Assembly: GCA_013398955.1 (NCBI GenBank)
Contig: VWPU01004011.1
Coordinates: 46,153-110,152, forward strand
Direction: 5' to 3'
Source: Callaeas wilsoni
Taxonomy: Eukaryota > Chordata > Aves > Passeriformes > Callaeidae
DNA: 64,000 bases
This document shows positions 48,891-62,015 of this stretch, piece by piece (within the stretch, counting starts at the first letter, position 1; each line of letters begins with the position of its first letter). A program made the position numbers and the translations under genes. Under the pieces are notes generated by a model. That model had not been told where the DNA came from, did no database searches, and saw only the letters and a program-made list of their open reading frames with translations.

Positions 48891-51645
48891 TCTTTTCTGG
48901 TTTTGTGCATTTTGTTGCTCATCAAAACTCTGGGCAAAAGAGTTACTTGTGGTTTGCCTCCTGGACTTTGAGCGGAGTCAGTTGAGCAGGTGCAGTGCAC
49001 CTTTCCACATTCGCTTGGAAAATTTTATCCCAAGGACTTTGCTGTCCTAGGGACCCGTGTTTTGTGCATTCAGACAGGTAGGAATAGAACTGAAAGAAAT
49101 TGGGGTCTTGTCATAAAAAAGGCAAAAATCAGAAACATTTGTAAAACATTTCCCATCTTTCATTGGGGAAAAAAACTCACCAAATCCCAGAATGAGTGCA
49201 ATTCCTTTGGCTAACACTTAATAGCTCAGATAAACATCTGAAGCAAACCTGTTGGGAGATGCCAAGCCCCAACCCAGCCCAGCAGTTCATGGCTACAGTG
49301 CAAATTTAATCATTTTAATCCTGTTGATTTTGCTTAAAAGAACAGATGCAGGAAGATGTTTGATGGTTGGTCACTGTTGTCAGTGGACACATGTTGAGTT
49401 GATGAACCTTCCCTGTCCATCCCAACGTGAGCTCTTTTTGGGTCAAGGCCTGTCACCCTAAGCTGGTTTGCAATCCATACCTTCATTTCATGTGGTCTTC
49501 AGGGGATGGTTCCTGTGAGGTAAGAATGAAATGCAACATGATGAGTGATCCATGAAGTGTATTAGAGAGGCCCTTCTGGCTCTCACAAAGGTTTGTCCAC
49601 TGTCATCTAAGGACAGTGGCTCTTCAAGTTAATGCTGATGTTCTGTGGGCTTAATAGGCAGTATGTAATGGGGAGTAGCCAATCTGTAAGAAAAATAATA
49701 CTGTACGTATAAATGTATAAATTTCCAATTTTACCGGTTGGAACTCTAGAAAAGGCAGATTATATTTTATGGCTTGTAAACATCAGGGCAGATATTTCGG
49801 GAGAACTGCAGACAGCTGTAATTTTGTGAATGTGCACAAATTACTTGGAAAACAAATATTCCTCTGCCTACACAGCTGTATTCACAACTGTGGACCAGAA
49901 TGCCTTTTGCATGATGCTCACGCCTGGTTCTGTGGAATATAATAATGCTCAAATGAAGAAAATGTGATTTAAAAGTGAAGTCAGAATTAATACTTGCTGT
50001 GAAAACCTGTATTACTGGCTGAGGTGTTGGCACAGGAGTGGATAAACCACTTGAGGAAAAATGAGAACTAACCAGGACATTTATTTGTACTCAGATCAAG
50101 AGCTGTGAATGCTCAGACTTCTGTAAGAGAGATGAACGTGCCTGTTTCTTGCAGAGATGCCTCGTGCTGCCTGTGCTACCCTGCAGGGTAAACAGGTCTG
50201 CAGGACTGCATCAGGTCACCCGTGGGGAGAAGGGCTGTGGGAAGGAGGTGGGGACTCTGCTGGCTTCACAGGGGCTGTGAATCAGTCAATTGCTCGGCCT
50301 TTTTGTTCCCAGTTACCTGCACCCAGGTGGATTTGCAGAACACAACTGGGTTTATTTGTGTGCTGGCAGTTCCTTCTGTTTGTCCTTTTCCTGTGTGATA
50401 AGGAGTTCCTACAGGAATGTATGAATAACAGGAGAGAAGGCAAAGAAAATCCCCAAAAGTAAAAACAAAGCCAAGCAAGAAGGAGTAAAGCACGAGTTGG
50501 CAAGAGCCAAAGGCCTGGCATTGATTTTACTTTCAGCTTTGGTGTTTATTCAAAGGCTGTGGATACAGGTTAACTTCCTTGGCTCAATATTTATTGCTGT
50601 GTTACTTGCCTTAAACTGGAACAATGAGCGCTTTGTTGATTGGGTTCAGAGATTGTCCCGTTTTGTTCTGTCTCCTGCATCCCCCTCTCTATCTGCAGGT
50701 TTTAAGCAGTTTATTTTAATTTCAGATTTCTCACCCTCCATGGTGAATTGCTGCTGTGCCACCGGCAGCAGCACTTGAGGGACTATTGTTCTTCTTTTCA
50801 AAGTGGTGGGAGCACACAGCAGAGCCATTAGCTCCTGTGAAGCTTGACCTTCCTTGATGATATCACACTTTGCAGATTCGGAGCAGGATAAACATTTTAA
50901 AGGAGAGGGGAAATATCAGACAGGTTATTTTTCATCAGAAAAGGTTGTAGAAATTTCCTGCGCAAGAGTCAAAAAGTAAAAGGGATTAAAAAAAAAGCCA
51001 TAATGACACTAGTTACCTTTCTGTTTGACAGCCATCAAAGATGTGTCCAGATCAATTAATAGGAGAGGGAATATCTCCTCGCCGTTAACCACGCTGACCC
51101 TTGAGCAGACAGTGGAGCAGAAAATCAGTGAAGTCACAGTGCAGTGAATGATGACTGTACGGATTTTCTCCTAATTTAGCAATGGCAATGATTTCAGTGC
51201 TATTAGGAATGGGCCCATCCTGAACAGTTTCTCAGGCTTCAGTGTTTGGAAAGTGCCCCGAAGGTATTGGGGATTTCTCTCTGGAATAGGAGCATTAACT
51301 TCATGCAGAACATAGTTCAGATATTTTTAAATCACGTTGTCAGCAACTGCCACTACAAGGGAAGGTATGGTTATGACTTGCATCACTGTTATTTTTTACT
51401 TGGAAAGTGTGCTCATTTTGAGTCCTTCACTCAGCTGTGTCTACCCAGAGGAAAAACAAACCAATTTCTTCTGAGAGAACTCAGCAATGGTCACAAGGCC
51501 AGCTGCAAAATTGTGGTGGTGGTTTGTTGCTAATTCTGCAGGAGTGAGCGGAGGGGACCACCCTGTCCTAAATAAAAAAAGAGGAAGAAAAACAAAACAA
51601 AAATAATTTAAAAAAACCCTTTCAGTTTGTAACTTTGATTTTGTT

Positions 51646-51664
51646 AAAAAAAAAAAAAAAAAAA
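51646..51664. repeat. Poly-A tract (19 A)
   Basis: Nineteen uninterrupted A bases. The preceding 70 bases are also A-rich (AAATAAAAAAAGAGGAAG, AAAACAAAACAAA). A retrocopy tail is possible, but no gene-like body is visible upstream. Confidence 0.95.
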
Positions 51665-54590
51665 GGGCAGTACATAGCCTTCATCCTTTCCCAGAATGCT
51701 GTGAAAATTACTGGGGCAGGTTTTCCATTCCTGGTTGCTTTTGCCTCACACCTGTAGGAAGCCTGTTCTTTTGCTTCTGTGCTTTGCCACTGCAGCACTT
51801 TTATTTGAAAACACGAGGAAATTCAATTTCCTAACCCGCCTCTCGAGTCTGGGCAGTTTTGGCGATAGGAGAGTTGCAAATGGCTCGTGTGTGAACAGTT
51901 TGGGATGGAGCCGCTCGCACGGGGCCGTGCTGAGGTGCGGGAGAGGGAAGATAATTGTAAACGTTCTGGTGGGGATCTGATTGACAGCTTATTGTCTGCA
52001 GGCAGTGAGTAAAGAATAGGAAATGAGTTAAGTGTAGGGGATCTGGCAGGCTGCAGGCTCTGCTGATGGCGGCTGCTGCACCCAGCCAAGCACCCGGGGC
52101 TCCCAAACCACCCGTGACACCCCTCTTTCCAAGGCACCCCCAAAGGGACACCCCTCTGTCGGTCTAAAACGTGTTTCAGATGGGGCCGTGTCTTGTTTCT
52201 GCTGCTGGGACATCTGGGGTGCCTGGGGTGGTCGCAGCCCCCGTGTTGGGGTGACCCTGTTCAGTGTGTCACCGCGATGTGTTTCCAACCCGTTAATGTG
52301 GGGGGGACAACAGGGATGTCCCATGGAGCTGCTGGATGCCTGTGGTCCAGAAGCAGAGCAAGAAAAGGAAACCTCTTCTATCCAGCTCAATAAATTTGTC
52401 AACATGAGGTCTCTTCGGTAGTTTTACAGTATCGTAATATCTGGGGCCAGTTATGTGTGTTTTAAAGTTTTCATTATCTCACTTTTTTCCCTGGAGTGAT
52501 GCGTGCCCTCAGGTGCAGCTGCCCATGAGAAGCCCCCAGTGAGCACTTAAATATCACAGAACTGCACGTGCTAAAGGTAGCAATACCAAACACAAATACT
52601 CCATCCCCAAAATCTCCCTGTATTTTTTTTTATCTCCTTGCCTATATGCATTTAAGAAAAAAAGAAAAATCCCAGCTTTGCGTTGTTAGTGTAGGCTTCT
52701 GAGCCAGATTGTACTACAGAGCAAACTGATGTGTCTTCCCCTGAGGTATGGAAAGATCTATGTGTGCTAAGCAGGTGTTTTCGTTTGTTTAATTGGAGCT
52801 GAGTTTAGCACAATATTACAGATAAATGAATTACACATGTTCAGTAATTCATAGAAAGTGAGTGTTGTTTTGCTTAGACACTTGTCTTCGCATCCAGGTT
52901 TGCAGGGAGAGTGTGCTGGCAAAGAGGACTGAGGTCTTTTAAAAACAAAAAAATGTGTGTGCATGAGCAGAGCCTGACGTCTGGTTGCTAAAACAGCAGT
53001 AACTATTTCACCTTTGTTTAAATCGTAACATTTTAAATTTAAATAGTATCCTGTTTTGACAAACTACAAAACCACAGGTCTGAAAAAGAAGCACACAAGG
53101 CCTCTGTCAATAGTTGGTGGCATCTCTGGGCAGGAAGTTTTGGGGTGACACACACTGGTTGTGACGACACCAGGGATGGAGAGACCTGGGAACCACCCAA
53201 AGGGCTCTGGAGCTTCTCTGGTGTGCAGTGCCCAGAGCAGTGAATGCACCTGAAGATGACTGGTTTGCTTTTACCTGTGGTTTTTGTTACTAGTTCTTTT
53301 TTCCATCTCACGTTTTACTGGGCTTCCCAGGCTCAGGCTGCCACCCCCCTTGCAGAGGCACTGCAGGGTATCAGTGCCCTGAGCCCCTTGTCACCACTGA
53401 GGGGTCTCTCAGCAGCAGGACAGGACCCCTGGATCCCAGGAAAGCCTCCCTGCCAAGAGGAGCACAGAGGATGTGCTGGCCCTGCTCTCGTAGGGGCAGC
53501 GAGCGAGAGCCACGAGTGGCTCAGACGTGCTGCCTTTTCAAAGGACGAGCAAAACCGGTCGCTTCTTCTGGGAGTAGTCCCAGCCCTTGGCCAGCTTCCA
53601 AATGGATAATTCAACTTACCCGAATTTCCTCTGCAGATTCAATTGTAAACTCTTTTCTCGCTCTCCCCTGCCAGCGTTGTGTATAACTGTGCTGCACAGC
53701 GTTAAACAACTGTCACGTGCAGCTCCACAGCCCATGGAGCTGGAGGCACAGCAAGTAAAAGGTTGTTTCAGAACTTGTGCTGGACTCTAGGGAAGGTATT
53801 GTTTGTGGCTTTCCAGTTCGTGCAGTACTTTGGAGCAAGCTTTTGGATTAAAGGTGTGGTTGGAGTGTAGGTCAGTGCTGGCAGCGTCAGCATTTGAGGC
53901 TGATTGTGACAAATGATTTATTCAGGGACATCCTCTCTTGTGCACATCCTCACCTTCAAGTCTCCTGATAAGTGAAATTAAGGCTGTTTAGCTGCATCCT
54001 CATTCATCTAGGAATTTGTTCATGCATCACCTGTAGAGATCTTGTGTATATTCCTTCCCTCCCACCAGCCTCCTGCCAGGTCACTGCCCTCCATGGGCTG
54101 CAGCAGAAGGGTCTTGTGTGGCAGGAGCTGCACTGACAGCAAAACCAGCAGCCCTGGCCCACGCAGGTACCCACTTGGAGGTGTGCTTAGCAAAACCTGT
54201 ACCCTAGGATGGATCCAGCAGGGCTTGGTGCATCAGCCTGGCTTTCTAAAGGAAGCAGAAGGCACGAGGGGAAGTGGTGTGTGATCTGGGAAGTGCTCCT
54301 GAATCCTCCAGGTTAGATGGAACCACCACAGTAAATCACAGCTGAAAGTGAATTGGAAGCATTTAAAACTGTTACTTCTTTGAGGCTTTTCCTGCTGCAC
54401 ACGTTGGTATGGGATTGTTCTGCAGGAGGCTCCTGGGAATTAATGTGTGTCCAAACCGGCAGCAATCTCGGAAGGTTTGTGGCGGTGTAATCTATAAACT
54501 TTTAATTATATATAGAGCTGAGTAAATAGCTTGAAATCTCTCTAAACTCTTCGTTCATGAATGTATATTAAAAAGTGCCCATCCCACATG

Positions 54591-54636
54591 CACACACGCA
54601 CACACACACACACACCCTCTTCCTTCCTTCCTTCCT
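54591..54636. repeat. Compound (CA)n / (TTCC)n microsatellite
   Basis: CA units with one CG interruption (54591-54616) run into CTCTTCC and TTCC tetranucleotide repeats up to about 54636. On the opposite strand this is a GGAA/GT compound repeat. Confidence 0.93.
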
Positions 54637-55844
54637 CGTTTTACACCCACTTCCAGCAAGGCTGTGGCTTGTGGCATCCGTCCTTGTGCCGAGAGCCGTG
54701 GCCAGAGCTCCCCACGGGAGTGGCCCAGCCAGGGGCTCAGCTGGACACTGAGCCCACCCTCTGCTGTCCTCCCAGCATGTGTCCTGTGTCCCAGGACAGT
54801 GCAGAAGCTCTTGACGGTGTCTGTGTTTCCCACTTGATGTGCAGCCCTTTTGGGAGGTTGATTCTGCAGCTTCAAACACTTTAATGAGATGCAAATTGTT
54901 TGTGATGCTGCCTTACTAAATGTATTGTAATTTTAAAATCATTTGCTTGTTAATTGTATTTAAATAGCTGCCACTTAGACAAGCAGAAAGTTTCCAGAAA
55001 GATAAATTGGAGTTTTTTTTTCCTTTTTTACTGCGTTTGAAAGCAGCCCCGATGACTTTTCACGGCTGCTTTGGTACAGCACATTCCAAATGGCAGCGTG
55101 CCCTGGCCTCACTCAACTCCTGGTCCTCACTCTTCCCCGAAAGAAGAAATTCTCACTCTGTCACCTCTCTGCTGTGGAACCACAGTCCTCTCAGAAGGGG
55201 ACACAGTGGAATGAGTGGCTGGAGATGTTCAGAGTGAAGATCGCTTGCTTTTCCCTCCGTACAGCCAAGTCACATCAACCTAGGTCAGATTTTGGGGTAT
55301 GGGATGCGGATGCTGCTATTCCTGTGCGTACAGGATTTGAAAGAATCCTGATGATTTGGAGCATATAAGTCTTCTGGGATCTTTGAAATTCCCAGCCCAT
55401 TTTTATGTGGATGTCTGACTGCCGGGCAGCTGAGGCAAGGTCACCCGTCCTCAGCACCTTCAGGGCTCTGTCTTCTACACGTTGGATTAAATGGCAAAGT
55501 TTCTCTTGGCTTCAGCTGAGCAATATGAGGTTCCTACTGACCTGAGTTCAGCTTGGTTTAGAGCTGATTTTGATCCCACATCGTTGCTAGCTTTGGCATG
55601 GAGCAAGCTACGCTGTGTCATTTGTGTTTGAAATACTGTCCTGGAAAATGAAAAATAATATTTCCATATCAGTTCGTTCTTCTTGCGTTGGCTGGAGGAT
55701 CCCACCCTGCCAAGGCTCCTGACTCTTGTTTTGCAGCTCCTCCGTGTTCAGCACTGGACCCTCATTCCGATTCCGCCTTGTTTTCCCAGTGATGTCTCAT
55801 ATTCCCTCTGTTTTCTGTTTGCATCTTTGTTGTGCGGCAGGATC

Positions 55845-55925
55845 AGTAATAATAGTTAATAATTAGCAGCTCAATAGCACTCTTCACCTTCAAAGCAATT
55901 TTAGGCATTAAATCACTCAGTTCTG
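55845..55925 (-). mobile_element. Possible MIR-type SINE remnant (head only)
   Basis: AATAGTTAATAATTAGCAGC then CAATAGCACTCTTCACCTTC and AAAGCAATTTTAGGCATTAA resemble the antisense segment ATAGCACTTTTCATCTTCAAAGCACTTTACAAA of the same SINE relics seen at 40.0 and 61.7 kb. No core is present. Confidence 0.4.
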
Positions 55926-57851
55926 CTGGCACTATTACAATATTGACTTGTTACTTCACCAGTGTCATTGAGGCAGCAAAAGCTGCGTTTTTATGGAGGC
56001 CAAAATGGGGTCATTTTTTTTTTTTAGAGTACAAAATTGGCAAAAAATAAAATTTTCTCCTAGGCTGACACTTCGTTTGCCAAATTTCAGCATAGAGCCA
56101 ATTTTTAAAGCTGAGTAATAAACACCTGAAAAGTTCTGGTTTATAATGGCAGTGCTGAGAAGCCATTAACTGAATGGCTCTGCTGTAACACAAGAAAACC
56201 CTTAAACTGTCGGAAAACCTGTAGAAGCTGGACAGAGGCTTAGCAAACGTGAACTTTGCTGTGAGTCTGGAGCTGAGAGATGCAAAGGGAACCTGTGGAG
56301 ACTGGTAGCATAGATCGTTAGGTGTGTCCCTTCTCCATCACAGGGAAATGGTCCTTTCCCAGGCGTGTGATGGAGCGAGGTGAGCATCCTGCCCTGGGTG
56401 AGCATCTCTCCAGGCCTCTCAAGCCATAGGGAGAAAGAAGGTGAGGAGGAGCACTAAGGATGGAGCTCCAGAGGAGCAGAGAGCAAAATCTGGGACAACA
56501 GCGAAGCCTGGAGCAAGGAAGGAGTTGAGGGATGCAAGGTGGCAGAGGGGATTTGGGAGGAAACACCGTGGGGAGGGATGCAGGGTCAGGAGCCCGGGCA
56601 GCAGCAAGTGCTTTGTGCAGCACTGGAGGGAGACCATCAAGGTGGCACCGAGCCCTGGAGAAACCCTGCTTGGCTCGTTGTCTCTTGGGCCTGTAGAGTG
56701 TATTTCTGCACAGATTTTCCTGGGAGTGAGGGCAGCTCTGCTTCCTTCTGCCTGTGACCTGCAGCTTGCTGGCAAACGCGGATGCAAATGCCGCATCCCA
56801 GACGAGCATCGTGCGTGCAGATGGCCGGGATCAAGGTATCAAAAGCCACCTCCCCAAGGCAGCACACACAGCCCGTGGCCAGCTTGGCCCCTCTGCCCTT
56901 CCCAACACATGGGGGAAGCCAAGCTGTAAGAGCAATGTAGTAAAATAGCAAATTGACCAGTAAAAGAAATCAGTAAATGAAGGGAACAGCTATTAATGCG
57001 CCAAGCCAAGATGTGTAATTATACCCTAGGACTTTTCCAAACTAATACATGTTAAAGGTGTAAACCTATTAAAGGAGAGATTTTTCTGTACAGGGAACTT
57101 ACGTAGATAGAAGGATTTACACTGTATTTTATTCTTGTATTATAAGGTATAAGGAACATTTGAGCAAATCCAGTCATTCCTATTATTACAATATCATACG
57201 TTTTTCATACCATTTTATGTGGTTCTTCAAAAACTTTGGCACTAATTCTCTTTATATTGTTAGGAATTTTCTTTTAAAAACAGAATTCTTTTTCTCAAAT
57301 AGTTAATTAGATTTTGAACTTCAAATACAGTACTTATTTTTTTTTCCTCCCAAGAATAGGGGTGTTAGATCCATTGTGCTGGCCAAATTACAGTTTGGAT
57401 AGTTACATTCTCTCTGCTTAATCACCCTGCAATTTCATTCGAGTGAAGGATTTGGTGCCTCAGGTGTCCTGAATTCCTTCAGGGCTCTGTATGGCGAAGT
57501 TGCTGCCACCATCCACCCCAGAAGCGGCTGCTTTTGAGGGCAGAGAACTGTTGTCTCCTTCCAGAGATCAATTTTTGTAGTATTCCTCTCCCGTTACACT
57601 TTGCAATGAGTTTGTGCTTTTCCATCTCAAAATCTTTAGACTCATTTGAGGGATTTCTCTTGCTACAGGAAGCCAATTTTTTTGTCTTTAAGGGACCACA
57701 GAAAAATTCTTTTATTTGCTTGTACATCTTTTGCCATGATGGGTGCAGCAAAGGAGCAGGTCCTGGCTGCCACACCACATCCTCTGCCAGCTCCAAGACC
57801 TGCTGCCTCTCAGCCTCCCCTCTTTTCTTGTGACTCTGGGCTGGGATGGGG

Positions 57852-57889
57852 AAAGGATTGGAATAAGCAGAAAGGATTGGAATAACCAG
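57852..57889 (+). repeat. Two-copy 19-bp tandem duplication
   Basis: AAAGGATTGGAATAAGCAG is followed directly by AAAGGATTGGAATAACCAG, with one difference. A small local duplication in intron, not part of a longer array. Confidence 0.9.
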
Positions 57890-59963
57890 ATTTGGATAGG
57901 AAATACTGATGGGTCATAACCCTTGCTCGCAGAAAGAGCCACATTTGCCTGGGGAAGGGAAGCAGGAGGGGAGGACCCTGTCCTTGAGTTGAGTCCGGGC
58001 CCGTTTATTTGGAATGAAGCGATAGATCGTGGCATTGCACTGTGAAGGGCCGGGGTGAAGTACAAAGGAAAAGCTCAGAGCACAGAGTGAGCCCTGCTTA
58101 GTGATGCACAAAGGACTCTCAGCCGCTCGGATGACCCCAAGGGATCGGAGAGCAAAGTCCTGTGGCTGGGCTGTTTGCTTAGCCAGCACGGCTGCCTGTT
58201 TCTCGCCCATGTGAAACCAGATGTGCACCATCAAAATGACTGACGTGGCCAAAGGCCAGGGGATGGTTGTGCTGAGGCTGGGGCTTCTCCTGCCCTGCAG
58301 TCTTGTTTTCCCAAAACAACAACAGCTCCTCCTCCTCTCCCATTCCCCATCCTGCCAGGCTTAGTGAGGGGATGCTCCTGACCCAGAGAGAGCAAGGAGG
58401 AGGAGAAGCACACTGTGGCATCACAGGGTGGTGGTCATGAGGATACCACCTCACCAAGCCCTGCTTCCTAAAAAGCTCTTTTTCCATGTGCATTGGATTC
58501 CTGGAGTCACAGTGCTTTTCCTAGCAGGAGCAGAGATCCCAGCGCTGCTTCCAAACTCCATCCCTGTGTAGCACCAGCAGTGTCACAGCTTTCCTGTGCA
58601 CTCCTATCTAGCCACAAGGGCTGTTGACTAAACACCTCTTTAGGAAATAATTTGAGTTGTTTTGTTGCATGTATCAACTTAACTGTTTTGCTTTTTAAAG
58701 AAGAGAAAAAGCTCTTCCCTTGGCTGCCTTCTTTAAAAAAATTAAAAATAGTTTTTGAATATTGGAAGAAAACTTGGAACTGTGAGCCAGCTAAATAAAC
58801 TGTGTCATGAAACCTTGGGGACCACTGAAATGGAAACAGTGGCCCATTACTGCTAAGAAGGTGTTTTATTGAAAATACTCTGATATGTGTTCCCGACAGA
58901 GTGAGTGAAAAATGACAATGCCCAGTGGTGATAGAGGCTGTTCTCACAGGAGTACGAGACTACAGAGCTCAGCACTTCTGGACTGCGAGCACAGTGGTCT
59001 GATAGGTGTTTTTACCTAAAGGGACCCATAGCTAATCAGTTTTATTTTAATTTATATCTCTGGTGATACATTTGTGTGTGTGGGTTGGGTTGTTGTGGAA
59101 GCAGACCTGGGTTTTTAAGGAGGATCTTTTGTGAGTGAGGTGAAGCAGTAAGCCTCCTGATGAGAGAGGCAGATTACCAGGAGAGGGCAGTGCTTCCAGC
59201 GCTGCCTTCCACACCAGCCCCAAACTGGGGTGATCCAGCCCAAAACACCCCGCTGGGGACCCCGGGGCAGCTGCAGCCCGCAGCGCCCGCCTGCCTGCAC
59301 TGCCACGCCGGGCAGGAGATGGTCTGGGGTGGCCAGAAGTTCATTGGTTAATACTTAACAGGCAAAAATGTGTTTGATTGACGTTTGTTTTGTTGATGTT
59401 TCATTCTGTGGTTTTTTTTCTTACCATGGCAACTTTAACATCACGACAAAACACCTACTTTTCCTCTGGGAGCCATCGCTGTTGTCATGCCCAGTGGGTT
59501 ATTTTGGTAGACAGGGCTTGTTCTTTTCAAGTGGAGGTGTTCCCATCTCCTACCAGATACCACCTCCAGTCTTTCCTGTCCTAAGAAGGTTTTCTCTGTG
59601 TGAACACTGTGTTTCAACCCATGGCAAAAAAAATGGAGTTTTAGTGGAAACTGCAGCATTTCCTCTACTGTACGTGACATAAATGTCATCTCACATAATT
59701 AAGGAAAGTAACTGAGAACAGTTAGTGGTGATTACCTCTCAATATATTGTGTACTTTGGGGCAGAAAAATAAATTATGAATAATGCCCAAGCATACTTGG
59801 AACAATTTGCACACTGCGCTGTGAGTGATGCAGACCTGCTGGTAGAAGAGTGTGCTAATAAATTTTACTTTGTGGCGGAAACAAGAGATTACAGTTTATT
59901 AGGAAAGGAGATGGCAATTTATTAAGATCAATCAAATATGAATGCAGAGCAAAAATGATGCCA

Positions 59964-59982
59964 TTTTTATTTATTTATTTAT
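59964..59982. repeat. (TTTA)n simple repeat
   Basis: Four to five TTTA units in AT-rich intron. Confidence 0.85.
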
Positions 59983-61709
59983 CTAGAAGCATGGGGGGGA
60001 GCAATTATATAAAATTTGTTGTTTACCTGTGATGTTTGATTCATTATTAATATTTTTATGTTTAGAGGGAACCATAATTTTGCTGAAGTGTCTTCCATAA
60101 CTCCTGTACAATCATATTCATAACTCACCTGAATGTTGACACATCCTGCTGTGTATATATAAATTAACTAGTAACACTGGCATTATAAAATGATGCATTA
60201 AATGAAGATATGAATGGTAATTTAAAGCATGCCATGAAGTGAAATTTAAACTATGGTACAGCACTGAGGGGATTTAAAGAGCCTTGTTCGTGCAGAATTT
60301 GCAGGGCCAGTAAGAAAAATAACAGTTTCACATCAAAAAAAAGAAGAGCAACAGGGACACAAGGATTACTGAAATGCTAATTGCTTTGGCGTTCTGTTTT
60401 GTTAGACACCATCAGCCTAAAAATCACTTTCCTGCCTGAAGATATTTTACCATGAGGGCATTAGCTGAGATTATTAAAAATGACCCAAAAAACCTGTTTA
60501 CTTTGTCCTTTTTCTCAGCCCTTTGTGGGTTATAAGTTTCACCGTTTCCTGTTTAGTCAGTTGTTTTCCCCATTTGTTTTTGTAGGTCTTTCAAACAGCA
60601 AGAAGGGAAAATGAAGCATTCTCAAAACAGGAAAATATGATTTAACCCCACAAAAATGGGCCTGGGGATCCAGGAGTGGGAATAGTATCCGAGACGGCCT
60701 TTTTCCCTCAGAACTGCAAACAGCAGTTTGCTTTTTAAGCAGCCAGGTTTGGCACTTGTCTTTGCCAGGCTTGGCGCTGGCCCTGCTGGGCGGGTGGGCT
60801 CCTCTGTGCCGCAGCAGCACTGGCACCTCAGTTCAGCTGAGTTACTCCCAAAGGTGCATTTGGGAAGCAGGGCACAGCATTTGGCCCACTACCAGCTGCC
60901 AGAGAGCAAAGTGGGACCTATTTGGCTGTGCCTGCCCAGGAGAACATCCCAAGGATTAAGTGCAGATGTATTGCTGTCTTAGGTGGAAATTGCCTCGTAT
61001 CAGGACTAGACATAAAATTGACTCATTTGGGGCAGGTTGACTCTGGTTAGAGAAGATTGTACTTTGTGGATGTCTTGTCTTTTCTTTTTTTCTCCCCTGC
61101 CCTGCAGGCAGCTGAGGCTTTTCTGTAGGCAGGCCCATGGTCTCTGCATGGATAGGTACCTGCAAAAGCCTGTGCATAAAGTGTACATGTAAAATAATGG
61201 CATAGCAAAATCATTTATTCCACTACATTTGTCATAATTCATGATCTATTCCTCTCACTTGGACCTTAGAGCTTAGTATCCAGTGATTATTTCCTTTAAC
61301 CTAGGTGAAGGATACCACCACCTAATATGGATCAGATCCCATGGGCACACAGTGCCAAATAGCCATCCAGCCTGCCACGCTCTCTCCCATTTATTTTTAA
61401 TGTATTACTTTATGTGTTCTGTTTTGAACATCCCTGTCTGATGGTCTCTGTCTGTGATGACTCTTTGTAATTGAATGGAATTAAAGTGGGAGTTTATGGT
61501 TCTTCTTGGTCTTTTAAAATATTTTGCTGGCTTAGAAATGCATTATATTTCATGGTGACCTTACTTAACAAGTGCTACCATCTCTGCTACGAAGGCTGAA
61601 GTTTTTAGCCCAGAGCAGATGTTGGCTGAGCTTGCAGGTATGAAGCTTTTATATGAAAGGGTATAAAACGCTTTAAAAATACGGCTTGCAGGTTCTGTGG
61701 CCAGCACTC

Positions 61710-61870
61710 AGTGCTTAGACAGCACCTTTCATTTTTCAAAGTGTTTTGCAAATATTGGACTACAGAAGATCCTGAAATGAGTCGTATTATCCCCATTTTG
61801 CAGATGAGGAGGCAGAGATGTCGAGGCCGTTGACTGCCTTGAAATGGTGCAGGGCACTGCAAAGCCAGGC
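61710..61870 (-). mobile_element. Ancient MIR-type SINE remnant
   Basis: AGCACCTTTCATTTTTCAAA, GTGTTTTGCAAATATTGGAC, GTCGTATTATCCCCATTTTG and CAGATGAGGAGGCAGAGATG follow the antisense MIR order. The part beyond this (GTTGACTGCCTTGAAATGGT) looks like a decayed form of AAGTGACTTGCCCAAGGTCA. Confidence 0.65.
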
Positions 61871-61954
61871 CAGAAACGCTGTAGACTGAGCTCTCAGAGA
61901 AAAAGGCATCCTCAACATCAGAGACATTAGAAAAGAACTAAAACCACAACAATT

Positions 61955-62015
61955 CCTAGGTGACTTGCCCAAGGCTGGAGGAATTGTCAGTGCCAGAGCC
62001 AGCACTGTGCTTTTG
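61955..62015 (-). mobile_element. Second MIR-core fragment next to the first
   Basis: CTAGGTGACTTGCCCAAGGC followed by AGTGCCAGAGCCAGCACTGT is another copy of the MIR core and flank. It lies about 120 bases beyond the equivalent point in the previous remnant and in the same orientation. Either a second insertion or a local duplication could explain it. Confidence 0.5.

Noticed and set aside
50155..50187. Possible micro-exon between TGTTTCTTGCAG and GGTAAAC
   Set aside because: Only 33 bases, with no recognisable coding content. Such splice-site pairs are common by chance in 64 kb.
51550..51664. A-rich stretch and poly-A as the tail of a processed pseudogene
   Set aside because: No gene-like sequence or polyadenylation context can be recognised upstream. 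Simple A-rich intron is sufficient.
56318..56929. 163- and 162-codon frames on opposite strands
   Set aside because: Mutually overlapping frames in a GC-richer stretch without homology or splice logic.
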